Shown here piece by piece: positions 1 to 8,109 of a stretch of 35,143 bases of DNA. Under the pieces are notes generated by a model, which had not been told where the DNA came from, did no database searches, and saw only the letters and a program-made list of their open reading frames with translations. The position numbers and the translations under genes were made by a program. This stretch comes from Pseudomonadota bacterium (GTDB taxonomy: Bacteria; Myxococcota_A; UBA9042; GCA-2863065): assembly GCA_005776725.1 (NCBI GenBank), contig SXOO01000246.1, positions 1 to 35,143 on the forward strand, written 5' to 3'. Each line of letters begins with the position of its first letter. Within the stretch, counting starts at the first letter, position 1.

Positions 1-177
1 CCCATCGGCTCCGGAGCTGCAGAGAGTGCCGCGAACTGGTTCTTCCAGCAGCGCATGAAACGTCCCGGGATGCGGTGGAAGCACCGCGGGGCCGACGCAA
101 TGCTCGCCCTCCGGTGTGCGTACGCGAGCACAGGGGGCTTCGAGCGTCTCTTCGAGGCGTTGCGGCGATCGGCTTGA
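1..177 (+). CDS. ISKra4-like transposase, C-terminal fragment (cut by window edge)
   Basis: The first base opens a reading frame of 58 codons that ends in TGA at 175-177. It begins PIGSGAAESAANW and continues with RMKRPGMRW and GADAMLALR. This is the end of an ISKra4-type transposase, in which a PIGSG..ES motif followed by GMRW..GA..ML.LR closes the catalytic domain; the ES glutamate is the last acidic residue of the DDE set in related families. The gene starts to the left of the window, so whether it is intact cannot be judged. A hairpin lies 24 bp after the stop and a 50-codon ORF follows. A related DDE family such as ISLre2 is possible but fits less well. Confidence 0.72.
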   Translation, partial: PIGSGAAESAANWFFQQRMKRPGMRWKHRGADAMLALRCAYASTGGFERLFEALRRSA

Positions 178-200
178 CAACGCGATGTAAAATCAATTCA

Positions 201-230
201 CGGATGCGCCCCACGCATCGGGCGCATCCG
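201..230. repeat. Perfect 11-bp inverted repeat downstream of the transposase
   Basis: CGGATGCGCCC (201-211) and GGGCGCATCCG (220-230) are perfect reverse complements around an 8-nt loop. The hairpin lies 24 bp after the transposase stop. It has no following T-run, so it could be a Rho-independent-like stop, a REP-type palindrome or part of an IS end. Confidence 0.55.
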
Positions 231-364
231 CGCCTTGATCTTCGCTTAAGTTTCGCAGACTTACGGAACGCACGTGCAGAACATCGCGCGCAAGCTGTTG
301 TTTTGTTGAGAGCTTCACTGCCCTCGCTCCTCGATGCCGATGTTCAGGCGGGACGGTCAAGACG

Positions 365-517
365 ATGTCCGACGATGACGACCACGAGCTGCGAGCTCGG
401 CTGCACGCGCACCTTGACCGGATGATTGCGGAGGCGAAGCGGGCGGGGGAAACCAAGGACGGGATGCGCCAGCTGGATGAGCGGATTCGGGTCGAGGTTC
501 TGGCGCTTGCGAAGTGA
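365..517 (+). CDS. Small acidic N-terminus ORF of unknown function (50 aa), possibly a transposase remnant
   Basis: ATG at 365 opens 50 codons, beginning MSDDDDHELRARLHAHLDRM and ending VEVLALAK. The peptide is charged and almost certainly helical. No strong Shine-Dalgarno is visible, and the same frame stays open for some distance upstream. The pattern of a short helical charged segment followed by LDERIRVEVLALAK recalls the N-terminal helical region of ISKra4-like transposases. It could therefore be the truncated start of a second copy, but I cannot establish this by eye. It might equally be a free-standing small protein. No function is assigned. Confidence 0.35.
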   Translation: MSDDDDHELRARLHAHLDRMIAEAKRAGETKDGMRQLDERIRVEVLALAK

Positions 518-649
518 GACGGTGGCTCCAGCGCAACCAATTGATTCAACGCCAGTCAGGGTGCGGCACGCCGCCGGCGAGCGGACCGCTCGGTGCCGAG
601 CTGCCCGCCAGCGTTGACAGCCGCCTCCACAACGCCACAGAGGGAGCTC

Positions 650-1057
650 ATGGACTTCGACTGGACGCCCTTCATCACTTCGATTCGGTTCGATGAGGAA
701 CCCTTCCGGAAGTGGGTGCTCTTGGACGGCGGGGCTATGCGACGGGTGTTCCATGTGAGTGCGTGTGGGGGCGGTCCCTCCGGCTTCGAGGTCGTGGGGG
801 CACGCGATCGCTACCGCACGAAGCTCACTCTGAGCCATCAAGCCCGACGTGAGACTACCGCAGCGGGAATGGCCTTCGACGGGGGCTACGCCCGCTGGAC
901 GATGACTGGCCTTCGCTGTGGGGTCCCCGCCGCGCTCGTCTTCCGAGTGAATCGGTGCGATCCGCTTCCCGGCCTGATCGTCGAGATGGATGGTGAACGA
1001 ATCGGCGAGATAGAGCCTTTGGGGCGCGCTCCGACGAAGTTTCGACCCGGGGGCTGA
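650..1057 (+). CDS. Hypothetical protein (135 aa)
   Basis: The start is the ATG at 650, preceded by GGGAG at a good distance (gagggagctcATG); the frame is open further upstream but has no better signal. The protein begins MDFDWTPFITSIRFDEEPFR. It has no signal peptide or membrane segment and looks like a small soluble cytoplasmic domain of mixed beta strands (RYRTKLTLSH, ARWTMTGLRC, ALVFRVNRC). I do not recognise the family. It stands alone between an IS remnant and a gene-poor stretch, so context gives no function. Confidence 0.55.
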   Translation: MDFDWTPFITSIRFDEEPFRKWVLLDGGAMRRVFHVSACGGGPSGFEVVGARDRYRTKLTLSHQARRETTAAGMAFDGGYARWTMTGLRCGVPAALVFRVNRCDPLPGLIVEMDGERIGEIEPLGRAPTKFRPGG

Positions 1058-1360
1058 GAGAATGGCGTCGTTGTCCTCGAACCACCCGCATCTGAAGGAC
1101 CGCTAGAGGTGCGGGTCTCAGCGCGGGTCACGAATGGAGGTGACTTGTCGGTGTTCTCGGTGGCCCTGTTCCAGCCCCTCGCCGAATGACGTACTCGAGC
1201 ACCTCCAAATCGGCTCACCCAGAGCCACGGGATGCGGCCACCGCGTTGCGTAGGTACGCGTAAGTGGGCCGCGTCGAGGTCGCAGGCGCGACGCTCGGCG
1301 TGTGGTTTCAGCGAGTCACGCCATAGCGTGGCTCTTTGCCGCAGGTATAGTCGACGCACC
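1058..1360. other. Gene-poor stretch of about 300 bp
   Basis: No convincing gene is seen. A 39-codon ATG frame near 1134 (MEVTCRCSRW...) is cysteine- and proline-rich without a family signature and is probably chance. The right end must hold the promoter of the next gene. A weak -10-like gtatag occurs at about 1345-1350, but no paired -35 or ribosome site is clear. Confidence 0.4.
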
Positions 1361-2242
1361 ATGAAGCACTTCGCCCTCCTCCTTTCGTTGTCCTTGGCCA
1401 CGACCGCGCTCGCTGCCCCCCCGCCGCCGCCCGCCGAGGTGGTCACGGCCCTGGAGGCGTTGTCGGCATGCAACCGTGCTCCCACCCCGGACGGTACGAT
1501 GTTTCAGTGCGAAGCGCTCCTCGCCACCGTCCAGGACTCAGAGCTCGCGATCAGTCCCTTCTTCGAGTCGGTCCTTGGCGGCCTCCGCGCCAGCATCAAG
1601 GGCGACGTCTCGGTCGAGCACGCGCCCTTCGATCTGAGTGGGCGCAAGCTCGACGGCGCACGTTTCGTGGTCAAAAACGGTGGAAAACAGACCTTCGCCG
1701 GCCAATTCGTGATGCTCACGGGCCCCGCCGGGAAGAGCCGCGTCGCGCTCTGCGCTGCGCCGGGACCCGGGGTGCTCCCGCCCGTTTGTCCGACCGTTCT
1801 GCGCGGTCTCATCGCGGTCGACCTCGCGACGATCGCGGTGGCACCAACGCCACCGTTCTTCCGTGGCAAAGCGGTCCCGATCCCTCCCGGATGCAAGGTC
1901 CTCGAGTCCCACGGGAGCGACTTCCGAATTACGTGCGGAGAGACCGACCTGTTGATGGTGATGTCGCTCGATGGTGACGACGACGCTAATCAAGTCGGGG
2001 CAACCCTGGAAAGCCAGTTGCTGAAGAACCTCCCCGGTGCCCTGTCCACCGGCAAGGTCCCGTGCAAGGTTGGAGAGACGGAGCATCAGTGCCGGCGCAT
2101 CGCCACGCCGGACGGCAAAGTTGAGGTGGTCATCGGCGGCGGGACTCTCGGAGCCGCCAAAGCAACTGAGCGACGGCTCGTCATCTGCAGCCGCACGCCG
2201 TCACGCAAGAACACCCTCTGCGACCCCGTGGTCCGTTTCTGA
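1361..2242 (+). CDS. Exported hypothetical protein (293 aa)
   Basis: ATG at 1361 begins MKHFALLLSLSLATTALA, a classical signal peptide with probable cleavage before APPPPPAE. I chose this start because the signal peptide begins exactly here; longer in-frame starts would bury it. No clear Shine-Dalgarno precedes it. The mature protein has cysteines in apparent pairs (ALSACNRAP, MFQCEALL, ALCAAPG, PPVCPTVL, PPGCKVLE, FRITCGET, KVPCKVGE, EHQCRRI, VICSRT, NTLCDPV), which suggests disulfides in the periplasm or outside the cell. Several segments look like beta strands. I do not recognise the family. Confidence 0.75.
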   Translation: MKHFALLLSLSLATTALAAPPPPPAEVVTALEALSACNRAPTPDGTMFQCEALLATVQDSELAISPFFESVLGGLRASIKGDVSVEHAPFDLSGRKLDGARFVVKNGGKQTFAGQFVMLTGPAGKSRVALCAAPGPGVLPPVCPTVLRGLIAVDLATIAVAPTPPFFRGKAVPIPPGCKVLESHGSDFRITCGETDLLMVMSLDGDDDANQVGATLESQLLKNLPGALSTGKVPCKVGETEHQCRRIATPDGKVEVVIGGGTLGAAKATERRLVICSRTPSRKNTLCDPVVRF

Positions 2243-2439
2243 GCGGATAGGTGCCGCGAATCACTCCAGCGACGTAGCTGGCGCCGGGAGGCGAGTCCAG
2301 CCGCCGGTGGCTTTGCGGTCGGGAGGCGCCCGAGGATACCGTGGCTGCGCAGACCGCGCCCAAGAGCCGGGCACTGCAGTGGGCACAGCGCTTGACCTCC
2401 GGTCGGGATCGCGGGAGCGTCTTCGCAATCGGAGGTTCT

Positions 2440-3996
2440 ATGCGCAACTTCAGCGCCGCGGTGATCGTGGCCGTGCTCAGCCAGGCAGCGGCGGCCGCTC
2501 CCCTCGGCGACGCGTTCAATCTTCAGGGCCACCTGCGGAACCTCGCGGGCGACCCTGTGAACGGCGACTGGACGCTGGCCATCAACTTCTACGACGCGGG
2601 GACCGGTGGCTCGAAGCTCTGGACGTACGACGCGGACGTAGTGGTCGATGGTGGCGTGTTCGCTGTGCGGATCAGCGGGTGGCCCGCCACGCTGCTCACC
2701 GGCCCGCGCTGGGTGGGGGTCAAGATCCAGGGCGAGCCAGAGCTGCCGCGGGTGGCCGTGGATCCGGTCCCGTATGCGTTCGCGGCCGAGCGCGCCCAGA
2801 CCGCCGAGCACGCCGCGCACGCCGAGACAGCGAGCTCCGCACTGGAGGCGAGCCACGCGGCCGCCGCGGACACCGCGGCCTCTGCCGACGTCGCCGAGGT
2901 TGCCTCCGGGCTGGCCTGCACTGCGTGCCTCACTTCGGCGCACTTCGCCGTGGGGACATTCTCGCAGGTGGCGTTCACGGGCCAGTACGCCGATCTCTCG
3001 AACCGCCCAACACTCCATGCGGTGGCCACCTCGGGGCTCTACTCGGATCTCATCGGCGGGCCGGACCTCACCGGCCTCGCCCACCTTGCAGGCGGAAACA
3101 CCTTCTCCGGCCTACAGACGCTGAGCGGCGGCCTGAAGCTCGGGGCCAACGCCGACTTCGCGGGAAACCAGGCCCTCCTGTTCCGGTTCCAGAACGCCGA
3201 GGCCGATCCCAGGCCGTGCGACGCCGCGAGCGCCGGCATGGCCTGGTTCCAGCCCTCGCTGCGGCGTCTCTGGCTCTGCGACGGCGTCGCGTGGGCCTCC
3301 GTATACGACGTGGCGAAGTTCGGCACGGTGTTGAAGCCCGGGCTGTCGTGCAGACACATCCTGCAGCAGGGTGCTTCGTCGGGCGACGGCACCTACTACG
3401 TCGACCCTGACGGGGCGGGCACCCAATACGGCGCGAAGCAGGTCCAGTGCGATATGACCGGGGGCGGGTGGACGCTGGTGTTCTCGAACCTCCTCACGGC
3501 GAACCTGAACGGGATCACGTTCACGCGCGCCGGATCGCAGTGCGGGAACGCCATCCACACGAACACGGTCAATGGGTGGTGGTTCGGTCACGGCAACGCC
3601 GGCAACACGCTCTCCGTCGCCGACATGGGCAACGTGGAGTGGACGTGGACGCTCTCGGACCCGGCAGCGATCCTCGACGCCACGGAGATTCGGCACAGCG
3701 GCATCGTCCAGAACCACTCGGACTACGACTACCCGGGCACCACAGAGCTCATCGCCGCGTCGCCGTTCAAAGCGGACGGGGAGCTCGGTGCGCAGCTCTA
3801 CGACGGCTCGACGTGGTCGTGGTTCGCACATTACAAGGCGGACTCTGGCACCTCGAAGCCGTTCGAGCTGAAGCGTACTCAGACCGTGCGGCCGCCCTAT
3901 ATGCGCTGGGGCTTTCAGCACGGCGGCCCGAGCGACTGTGACACTGCGAACAGCGACGGCGGGTACCTCCGGAACTTCGAGGTCTGGGTCAGGTAG
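2440..3996 (+). CDS. Exported protein with tail-fibre-like repeats and a C-terminal fibrinogen-like domain (518 aa)
   Basis: The start is the ATG at 2440, with GGAGG at 2431-2435; the frame stays open upstream to 2341 without a better site. Residues 1-20 are a signal peptide. Residues 25-112 (FNLQGHLRNLAGDPVNGDW to VDPVPYAFA) match a common bacterial surface domain. An Ala-rich helical stretch follows (113-158). Next come two tail-fibre-like repeats, VAFTGQYADLSNRP and VATSGLYSDLIGGP. From about residue 304 the motifs CRHILQQGASS, GTYYVDPDG, VQCDMTGGGWTLVFS match the N-terminal half of a fibrinogen-related domain, which continues to about 518. Fibrinogen-related domains often bind carbohydrate, so a role in surface attachment or recognition is plausible but inferred. 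Confidence 0.82.
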   Translation: MRNFSAAVIVAVLSQAAAAAPLGDAFNLQGHLRNLAGDPVNGDWTLAINFYDAGTGGSKLWTYDADVVVDGGVFAVRISGWPATLLTGPRWVGVKIQGEPELPRVAVDPVPYAFAAERAQTAEHAAHAETASSALEASHAAAADTAASADVAEVASGLACTACLTSAHFAVGTFSQVAFTGQYADLSNRPTLHAVATSGLYSDLIGGPDLTGLAHLAGGNTFSGLQTLSGGLKLGANADFAGNQALLFRFQNAEADPRPCDAASAGMAWFQPSLRRLWLCDGVAWASVYDVAKFGTVLKPGLSCRHILQQGASSGDGTYYVDPDGAGTQYGAKQVQCDMTGGGWTLVFSNLLTANLNGITFTRAGSQCGNAIHTNTVNGWWFGHGNAGNTLSVADMGNVEWTWTLSDPAAILDATEIRHSGIVQNHSDYDYPGTTELIAASPFKADGELGAQLYDGSTWSWFAHYKADSGTSKPFELKRTQTVRPPYMRWGFQHGGPSDCDTANSDGGYLRNFEVWVR

Positions 3997-4044
3997 GTCC
4001 TGCCCCTGGACTTTGGCCCATGGCGTGGCGCCGTCGGGCTCGGG

Positions 4045-4740
4045 TCACTCCGCAGCGCCCACGGCGCCGCGCCATCGCGCGTAGGCCGCTCGTAGCTCCG
4101 GCGCCACGTCGTCGATGACTACCGCACCATAACGTACGGCCGAAGACTCCAGCGCGGCGTGTGCGGCGAAGCCGGGTGTGCCGAGCACCGTGGATCGGGC
4201 GCCCGTTCGAACGGCCGAGTCCGTGACCGCGTGACACTCCTCGTGGAAGACCTGGAGCAGCGTGTGCTCCGGATCGCCCAGGAGGTTCGCCGCGACCCGG
4301 CGACCTCCTTCGACCGTGAGACCGCGAGCGTGCCGGCCCAGCGCGCCCACGTGCACCAGGACCAGGGGCGGCGGCGGTCCCCCGTAGATCCCTTCGCGAA
4401 GCTTGGCGAGGAGCGCGGCCTCCGCGTACCGAGGTGCGGGGAGGGCCGCGTCCCTCCACGGCGTGTCGTCGAGCGCCTCGAGCACCGGCTCCCGCAGCGC
4501 GGGCGGGAGGACCGCGAGCGCCGCGCGCCACGCGGAGACCTCGGCGTGGCGTAGGCCGATGAACTGCAGCGCCGCGCTGCTGGGCGTGGACCGATACGCG
4601 GCCAGCAGCCGCTCGCTCCACGGCCGCAGCTCCCCGCAGAAGAGCGACGCGGCGTCCCGGCCGAGCGGCACGTGCGACAGCATCCCGTACATGCGATCCG
4701 CCGTCTCCCACCGCTGCCCGAGCAGCCCGCCCGGCTCCAC
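4045..4740 (-). CDS. HExxH-motif protein, last gene of the RiPP-like operon (231 aa)
   Basis: The reading frame runs far upstream into the previous gene, but the GTG at 4740 lies 2 nt after that gene's stop (TGAGCGTG). This is the expected start for translational coupling. The protein has no signal peptide, so it is probably cytosolic. Near the C-terminus it carries VFHEECHAVTD, an HExxH zinc-site motif (H166, E167, H170), followed by HAALESSAVRYG, which could supply a third ligand (E198). HExxH-motif proteins have been noted beside radical SAM/SPASM peptide maturases such as the FxsB type. In this operon it may cleave the precursor or act as another metal enzyme in maturation. The remaining sequence is not a family I recognise. 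Confidence 0.72.
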   Translation of the reverse strand: MEPGGLLGQRWETADRMYGMLSHVPLGRDAASLFCGELRPWSERLLAAYRSTPSSAALQFIGLRHAEVSAWRAALAVLPPALREPVLEALDDTPWRDAALPAPRYAEAALLAKLREGIYGGPPPPLVLVHVGALGRHARGLTVEGGRRVAANLLGDPEHTLLQVFHEECHAVTDSAVRTGARSTVLGTPGFAAHAALESSAVRYGAVVIDDVAPELRAAYARWRGAVGAAE

Positions 4741-4742
4741 GC

Positions 4743-6890
4743 TCAACGCAGCCAGGCGCCCGGCCCCGACAACACGGGGGCCTGCAAGCGCGCGAGGCGG
4801 CGCTCGACCAGCCCGCCCGGCGTCCGCTGAACACACACGAGGTCCTGCGGCCGGAACCGCGGGCCCAGCCAGGTGGCGGCGCGCCCGCCCTCGGCCAGGG
4901 CCTGCTCCATGGCCTTCGGGAACCGAGGCAGCGCCCCGCCGATGTACACCACGTCGAGATCGACGGCCGGTGGGGCGCCGGGGTAACCACGGACCACGGT
5001 CACCTGGGGGACGCCCGCGAGGCTCGGCGCGAGGCTCGCAGGAGCGGAGTTGACCGCGAAGACGCGCCCAGCGCTGCCGACCAGCGCCGCCAGGAGCGCG
5101 GACACATAGCCTGTCCGCGCGGTGGTGTCGGCGACCGTGTCGCCCGTGAGCGGGCCCAGGGCCTCGAGCGCGGTGACGAGCCACGAGAACGGCAGGTACG
5201 GCGGGACCTCGCCCTCAGCGAGCTGCGGGACGCGATCGGCAAACATCGCCGCGGCGCCCTCCTCCCCGAGGAACGGCTCGGGCGCGGTGAGCAGGAGCGC
5301 CTCGACCAGGCCCTCGGTGCGCAGGGTCCCGCTCTCGAGCACCCGGCGGACAGCCTCTTCACGCCGACGGACATGCGGGTCTTTGACCTGAAGGCCGATG
5401 GGGACCGCGATGACCGTGCGCTCTTCGGCGCGGTCGGGCTGCGCTCGCTTCGCGCGACGGAGCAGATCGTCCCGTGCGTCGGGTTCCAGCTGCCGCACCT
5501 GCTCCGCGAGGCTCCGCTCGAACACCCGGTCCACGCTGCGCCCCTGGCCGCGGAAGCGCCCGGCGATCTCGCGGACGATGGGCGCGTACTCGTCGTGCAT
5601 GAAGCGGACGCGGGCCTCGTAGTCGAGGCTGTGGCTCGGGTCGAGGTGCTGCGCGCGGAAGGCCCCGTCGTACCAGCTCTTCCACCACTCGGGGTGGAAG
5701 AAGCGGGTGCCATGCGTAGCGCTCCAGGCGGTCATCTGCTCGTGCACGATCGCGCCGGGGTACAGGCGGAACGGGTCGATCGACAGCCATCCGCAGGTCT
5801 CGCCGGCCGAGAGGAACAGCCGCTTCAAGAAGTCGCGGGTCTCGCGCAGTGTCTCTGGGGTCTCGCCCGGGTGGCCCACGATCACATTCGTGGCCCACGT
5901 GAGCCCGTGTGTCCGGGAGAGGCGAGCGAGGCGCTCGATCGCCTCGAGGTAGCGCTCCGGCGTGTTCCCCTTCTGCATGATCTGCAGCATCGTGGGGCTG
6001 CCGCTCTCGAGGCCGATGCCGATCGAGAAGCGCGCCCTGCCCAGCAGCGACACGTCCTCCTCGTCGAGGTCGTCCGAGCGCGTGAGCGTCCAGAACTGCC
6101 GGGGCACCACCTGGTGTTGCAGGATCCCCTCCAGCACCTGCCGGCGCCACCGCCGCTTGAAGCCGAAGAGCGGGTCCGCGATGTTCACCACGAACTGCGA
6201 GAGGTCGGTGAAAGTGGCCAGGCGCCGGAGCTCGTCGATGGCCCGCTCGGGCGAGTAGGCGCGCCACGCGTACTCGGTCTTCGCGCGCTCCATGCAGAAT
6301 GTGCACCGATACGGACACCCGCGAGACAGCACAATCTGGAGCTTGCGCCCGATGGAGGTGGCCCGCGGCCAGTAACGCCGGAGGAGGTCCCAGCGGTAAG
6401 GCGGCAGCTCATCGAGGTTGGTGATGTTCTCCGGGCCCCAGCGTTGCGCGCTGAGCGGCTGTCCGGCCAGGCGCTCCTTCACGATCCGCAACATGGGGAG
6501 CTCGCCCTCGCCCACGACGACCGCGTCGAACGGAGAGCCGTCGAACACCAGGTCCCCGGGGAGCGCGCTGGCGTGGTAGCCGCCGGCCACCAGCGTGACC
6601 TCCGGCCACTTGCGACGGAGGAAGCGGGCAAGCGCCATGACCCGCATGAGGTCGTACGACGCGTAACACGAGACCCCCACGATCAAGAACGGGCCCAGCG
6701 CGTCCAACGTGCGTGAGAGCTGGGCCAGGTCGCCGCCCTCGTAGCCCAGATCGAGGAGCTCGGCCCGCACCCCGGCGTGTTGTTCGAGGTAGCCGCCCAG
6801 GCTCACGAGGTGCGGTAAGCCGAAGTCGGCGTCCGTCCACTTGATGATCCCCGGGGAGATCAGGAGGACGCCGGGTTTCGCCAGCGGCAC
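4743..6890 (-). CDS. B12-binding-type radical SAM protein fused to a PCMT-like domain (715 aa)
   Basis: The GTG at 6890 lies 1 nt after the previous gene's stop. The in-frame extension to 7055 is an Arg/Ser-rich shadow of that gene and is left out. Residues 1-180 look like a cobalamin-binding Rossmann domain (GVLLISPG, IVGVSCYAS, LVAGGYHAS, VVVGEGE). Residues 185-400 are a radical SAM core with SRGCPYRCTFCME giving the CxxxCxxC cluster ligands (C192, C196, C199), then GIGLESGSP and NVIVGHPGET. Residues of about 518-700 resemble protein-L-isoaspartate O-methyltransferase: YLPFSWLVTALEAL, GYVSALLAALVGSAGRVFAV, DVVYIGGALPRFP, ALAEGGRAATWLG. The SAM-binding motif I is degenerate (VADTTARTGY). B12 radical SAM enzymes often methylate unactivated carbon; that activity here is inferred. 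Confidence 0.85.
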   Translation of the reverse strand: MPLAKPGVLLISPGIIKWTDADFGLPHLVSLGGYLEQHAGVRAELLDLGYEGGDLAQLSRTLDALGPFLIVGVSCYASYDLMRVMALARFLRRKWPEVTLVAGGYHASALPGDLVFDGSPFDAVVVGEGELPMLRIVKERLAGQPLSAQRWGPENITNLDELPPYRWDLLRRYWPRATSIGRKLQIVLSRGCPYRCTFCMERAKTEYAWRAYSPERAIDELRRLATFTDLSQFVVNIADPLFGFKRRWRRQVLEGILQHQVVPRQFWTLTRSDDLDEEDVSLLGRARFSIGIGLESGSPTMLQIMQKGNTPERYLEAIERLARLSRTHGLTWATNVIVGHPGETPETLRETRDFLKRLFLSAGETCGWLSIDPFRLYPGAIVHEQMTAWSATHGTRFFHPEWWKSWYDGAFRAQHLDPSHSLDYEARVRFMHDEYAPIVREIAGRFRGQGRSVDRVFERSLAEQVRQLEPDARDDLLRRAKRAQPDRAEERTVIAVPIGLQVKDPHVRRREEAVRRVLESGTLRTEGLVEALLLTAPEPFLGEEGAAAMFADRVPQLAEGEVPPYLPFSWLVTALEALGPLTGDTVADTTARTGYVSALLAALVGSAGRVFAVNSAPASLAPSLAGVPQVTVVRGYPGAPPAVDLDVVYIGGALPRFPKAMEQALAEGGRAATWLGPRFRPQDLVCVQRTPGGLVERRLARLQAPVLSGPGAWLR

Positions 6891-6891
6891 G

Positions 6892-7998
6892 TCAGGCGCG
6901 CCCGAGCGAGAGCGCCGTGAGAGGGACCCGTGTGCCGCTGCTGGGCGCGGGCAGCCCCAAGCCCTTTCGGACGAACGGCTCCAGCGCCGACAGCGCCCCG
7001 TAGGTGGCGAAGCCCGACTCCTTGCAGCCGCCCTGACACGAGCGCTCGTACGCACAACCGCGACAGATCTCGGGCACGGAGGCCCTGAACTCCGCCACGT
7101 AGGGGGCCGGGTAGAAGTCGGCCCACGGCTGACTCACCACGTTGCCGAGGATCCCGGTGGACAGGTTGCAGCTGCGGACGTTGCCGGCAGGGTCCACCGT
7201 CAGGTTGGGCGAGACCGTGCCCACGCTGCAGAACCCGAACTTCACGTGCGGATACCGCTCCAGGCGGATGAGGCACGGCGGCACCGGCATCGCGGTGCTC
7301 ACGCGAATGCCGTATCGGGGGCCCAGGCGCTGCGCGGAGGCCAGGTTGGCCTCAACGGCCTCCACGGTGGGCAGCAGCTGCTCCAGGTTGTGGATCGCGC
7401 CGCCGGTGGGCGACATCCGGTTGTACGAGAGGCCCCGAACCCCCAGGGCGAAGCAGAGCTCCAGCACCCCCTCGAAGTCGCGCCAGTTCTCCTCCATGGC
7501 CACGAAGCACACCTGCGTGGGGACGCGCGCGGCCTCGAGATCCACGATGGCGCGGACCGTGTCGTCGAAGCAGACGGCGCCCTTCAGGTGGTCGTGCCGC
7601 GCGCGGTCGGCCGAGAGCAGGGTGAGCTGCACGGACCGCACCTTGACCCGCGCCAGGAGGGCCACGATCTCGGGTGTGAGGTGGCTCCCGTTCGTGATCA
7701 GCTGCACCGAGGGGACGAGGCGCGCCGCGGTCTCGAGGATGAGCGCTGCGTCCTTGTGGAGGAGCGGCTCGCCGCCGGTGATGGTGATGTGTTCGGCGCC
7801 GCTCTCGGTGACGGCCTTCGTCATCATGGCGACGTAGTCGTCGCCTCGCAGCTGGGACGGCCGGTAACCGGCCTGGGCGTCGCCCTCCTTGGCTCCCCAG
7901 ACGTTGTAGCAGTGGCCACAGCCGTGGTCGCACCCCGCCACGAGCTCGAAGTCGAGCCGGGGGACCTTGCTGCGGGAGTCGGTCTCCAGAATGCCCAT
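6892..7998 (-). CDS. Radical SAM/SPASM peptide maturase-like protein (368 aa)
   Basis: ATG at 7998 begins MGILETDSRSKVPRLDFELV. The radical SAM cluster motif is GCDHGCGHCY (C23, C27, C30), followed by HITITGGEPLLH, the SAM-binding GGEP motif. The C-terminal third holds cysteines spaced as in a SPASM domain, which binds auxiliary iron-sulfur clusters: FGFCSVGTV, DPAGNVRSCNL, EICRGCAYERSC, QGGCKESG. SPASM proteins install thioether or C-C crosslinks in peptides (sactipeptides, ranthipeptides, mycofactocin and others). The gene follows the Cys-repeat precursor by 111 bp that contain a hairpin, and its stop is 1 nt before the next start. The likely substrate is therefore the upstream Cys-Leu repeat protein. 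The chemistry cannot be read from sequence. Confidence 0.88.
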   Translation of the reverse strand: MGILETDSRSKVPRLDFELVAGCDHGCGHCYNVWGAKEGDAQAGYRPSQLRGDDYVAMMTKAVTESGAEHITITGGEPLLHKDAALILETAARLVPSVQLITNGSHLTPEIVALLARVKVRSVQLTLLSADRARHDHLKGAVCFDDTVRAIVDLEAARVPTQVCFVAMEENWRDFEGVLELCFALGVRGLSYNRMSPTGGAIHNLEQLLPTVEAVEANLASAQRLGPRYGIRVSTAMPVPPCLIRLERYPHVKFGFCSVGTVSPNLTVDPAGNVRSCNLSTGILGNVVSQPWADFYPAPYVAEFRASVPEICRGCAYERSCQGGCKESGFATYGALSALEPFVRKGLGLPAPSSGTRVPLTALSLGRA

Positions 7999-8078
7999 GC
8001 GGTGCCCTGCCTCTCCACTGCGATCGGTCGGCTCTCGGCCGGGTCTCAGGAGGCCTGCTGCTCCCGGTCAGCGCGTTC

Positions 8079-8097
8079 ACGCCCCGTTGGGGGGCGT
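8079..8097 (-). terminator. Hairpin between precursor and maturase genes (possible attenuator)
   Basis: ACGCCCC (8079-8085) and GGGGCGT (8091-8097) form a perfect 7-bp GC-rich stem with a 5-nt loop. It begins 12 bp after the precursor stop. There is no T-run, so it is more likely a partial terminator or a 3' stabilising hairpin. Either would raise precursor output relative to the maturases, a common arrangement in RiPP operons. Function is inferred. Confidence 0.5.
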
Positions 8098-8109
8098 CCC
8101 CCTGAGCCC

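Noticed and set aside
4741..5184. Longer N-terminus for the HExxH protein
   Set aside because: The extension overlaps the PCMT-like domain in another frame and is Arg/Gly/Pro-rich. The GTG 2 nt after the stop is the sensible start.
6891..7055. Longer N-terminus for the B12 radical SAM protein
   Set aside because: The 55 extra residues are Arg/Ser-rich and lie wholly within the end of the SPASM gene; the GTG at 6890 sits directly before the Rossmann strand GVLLISPG.
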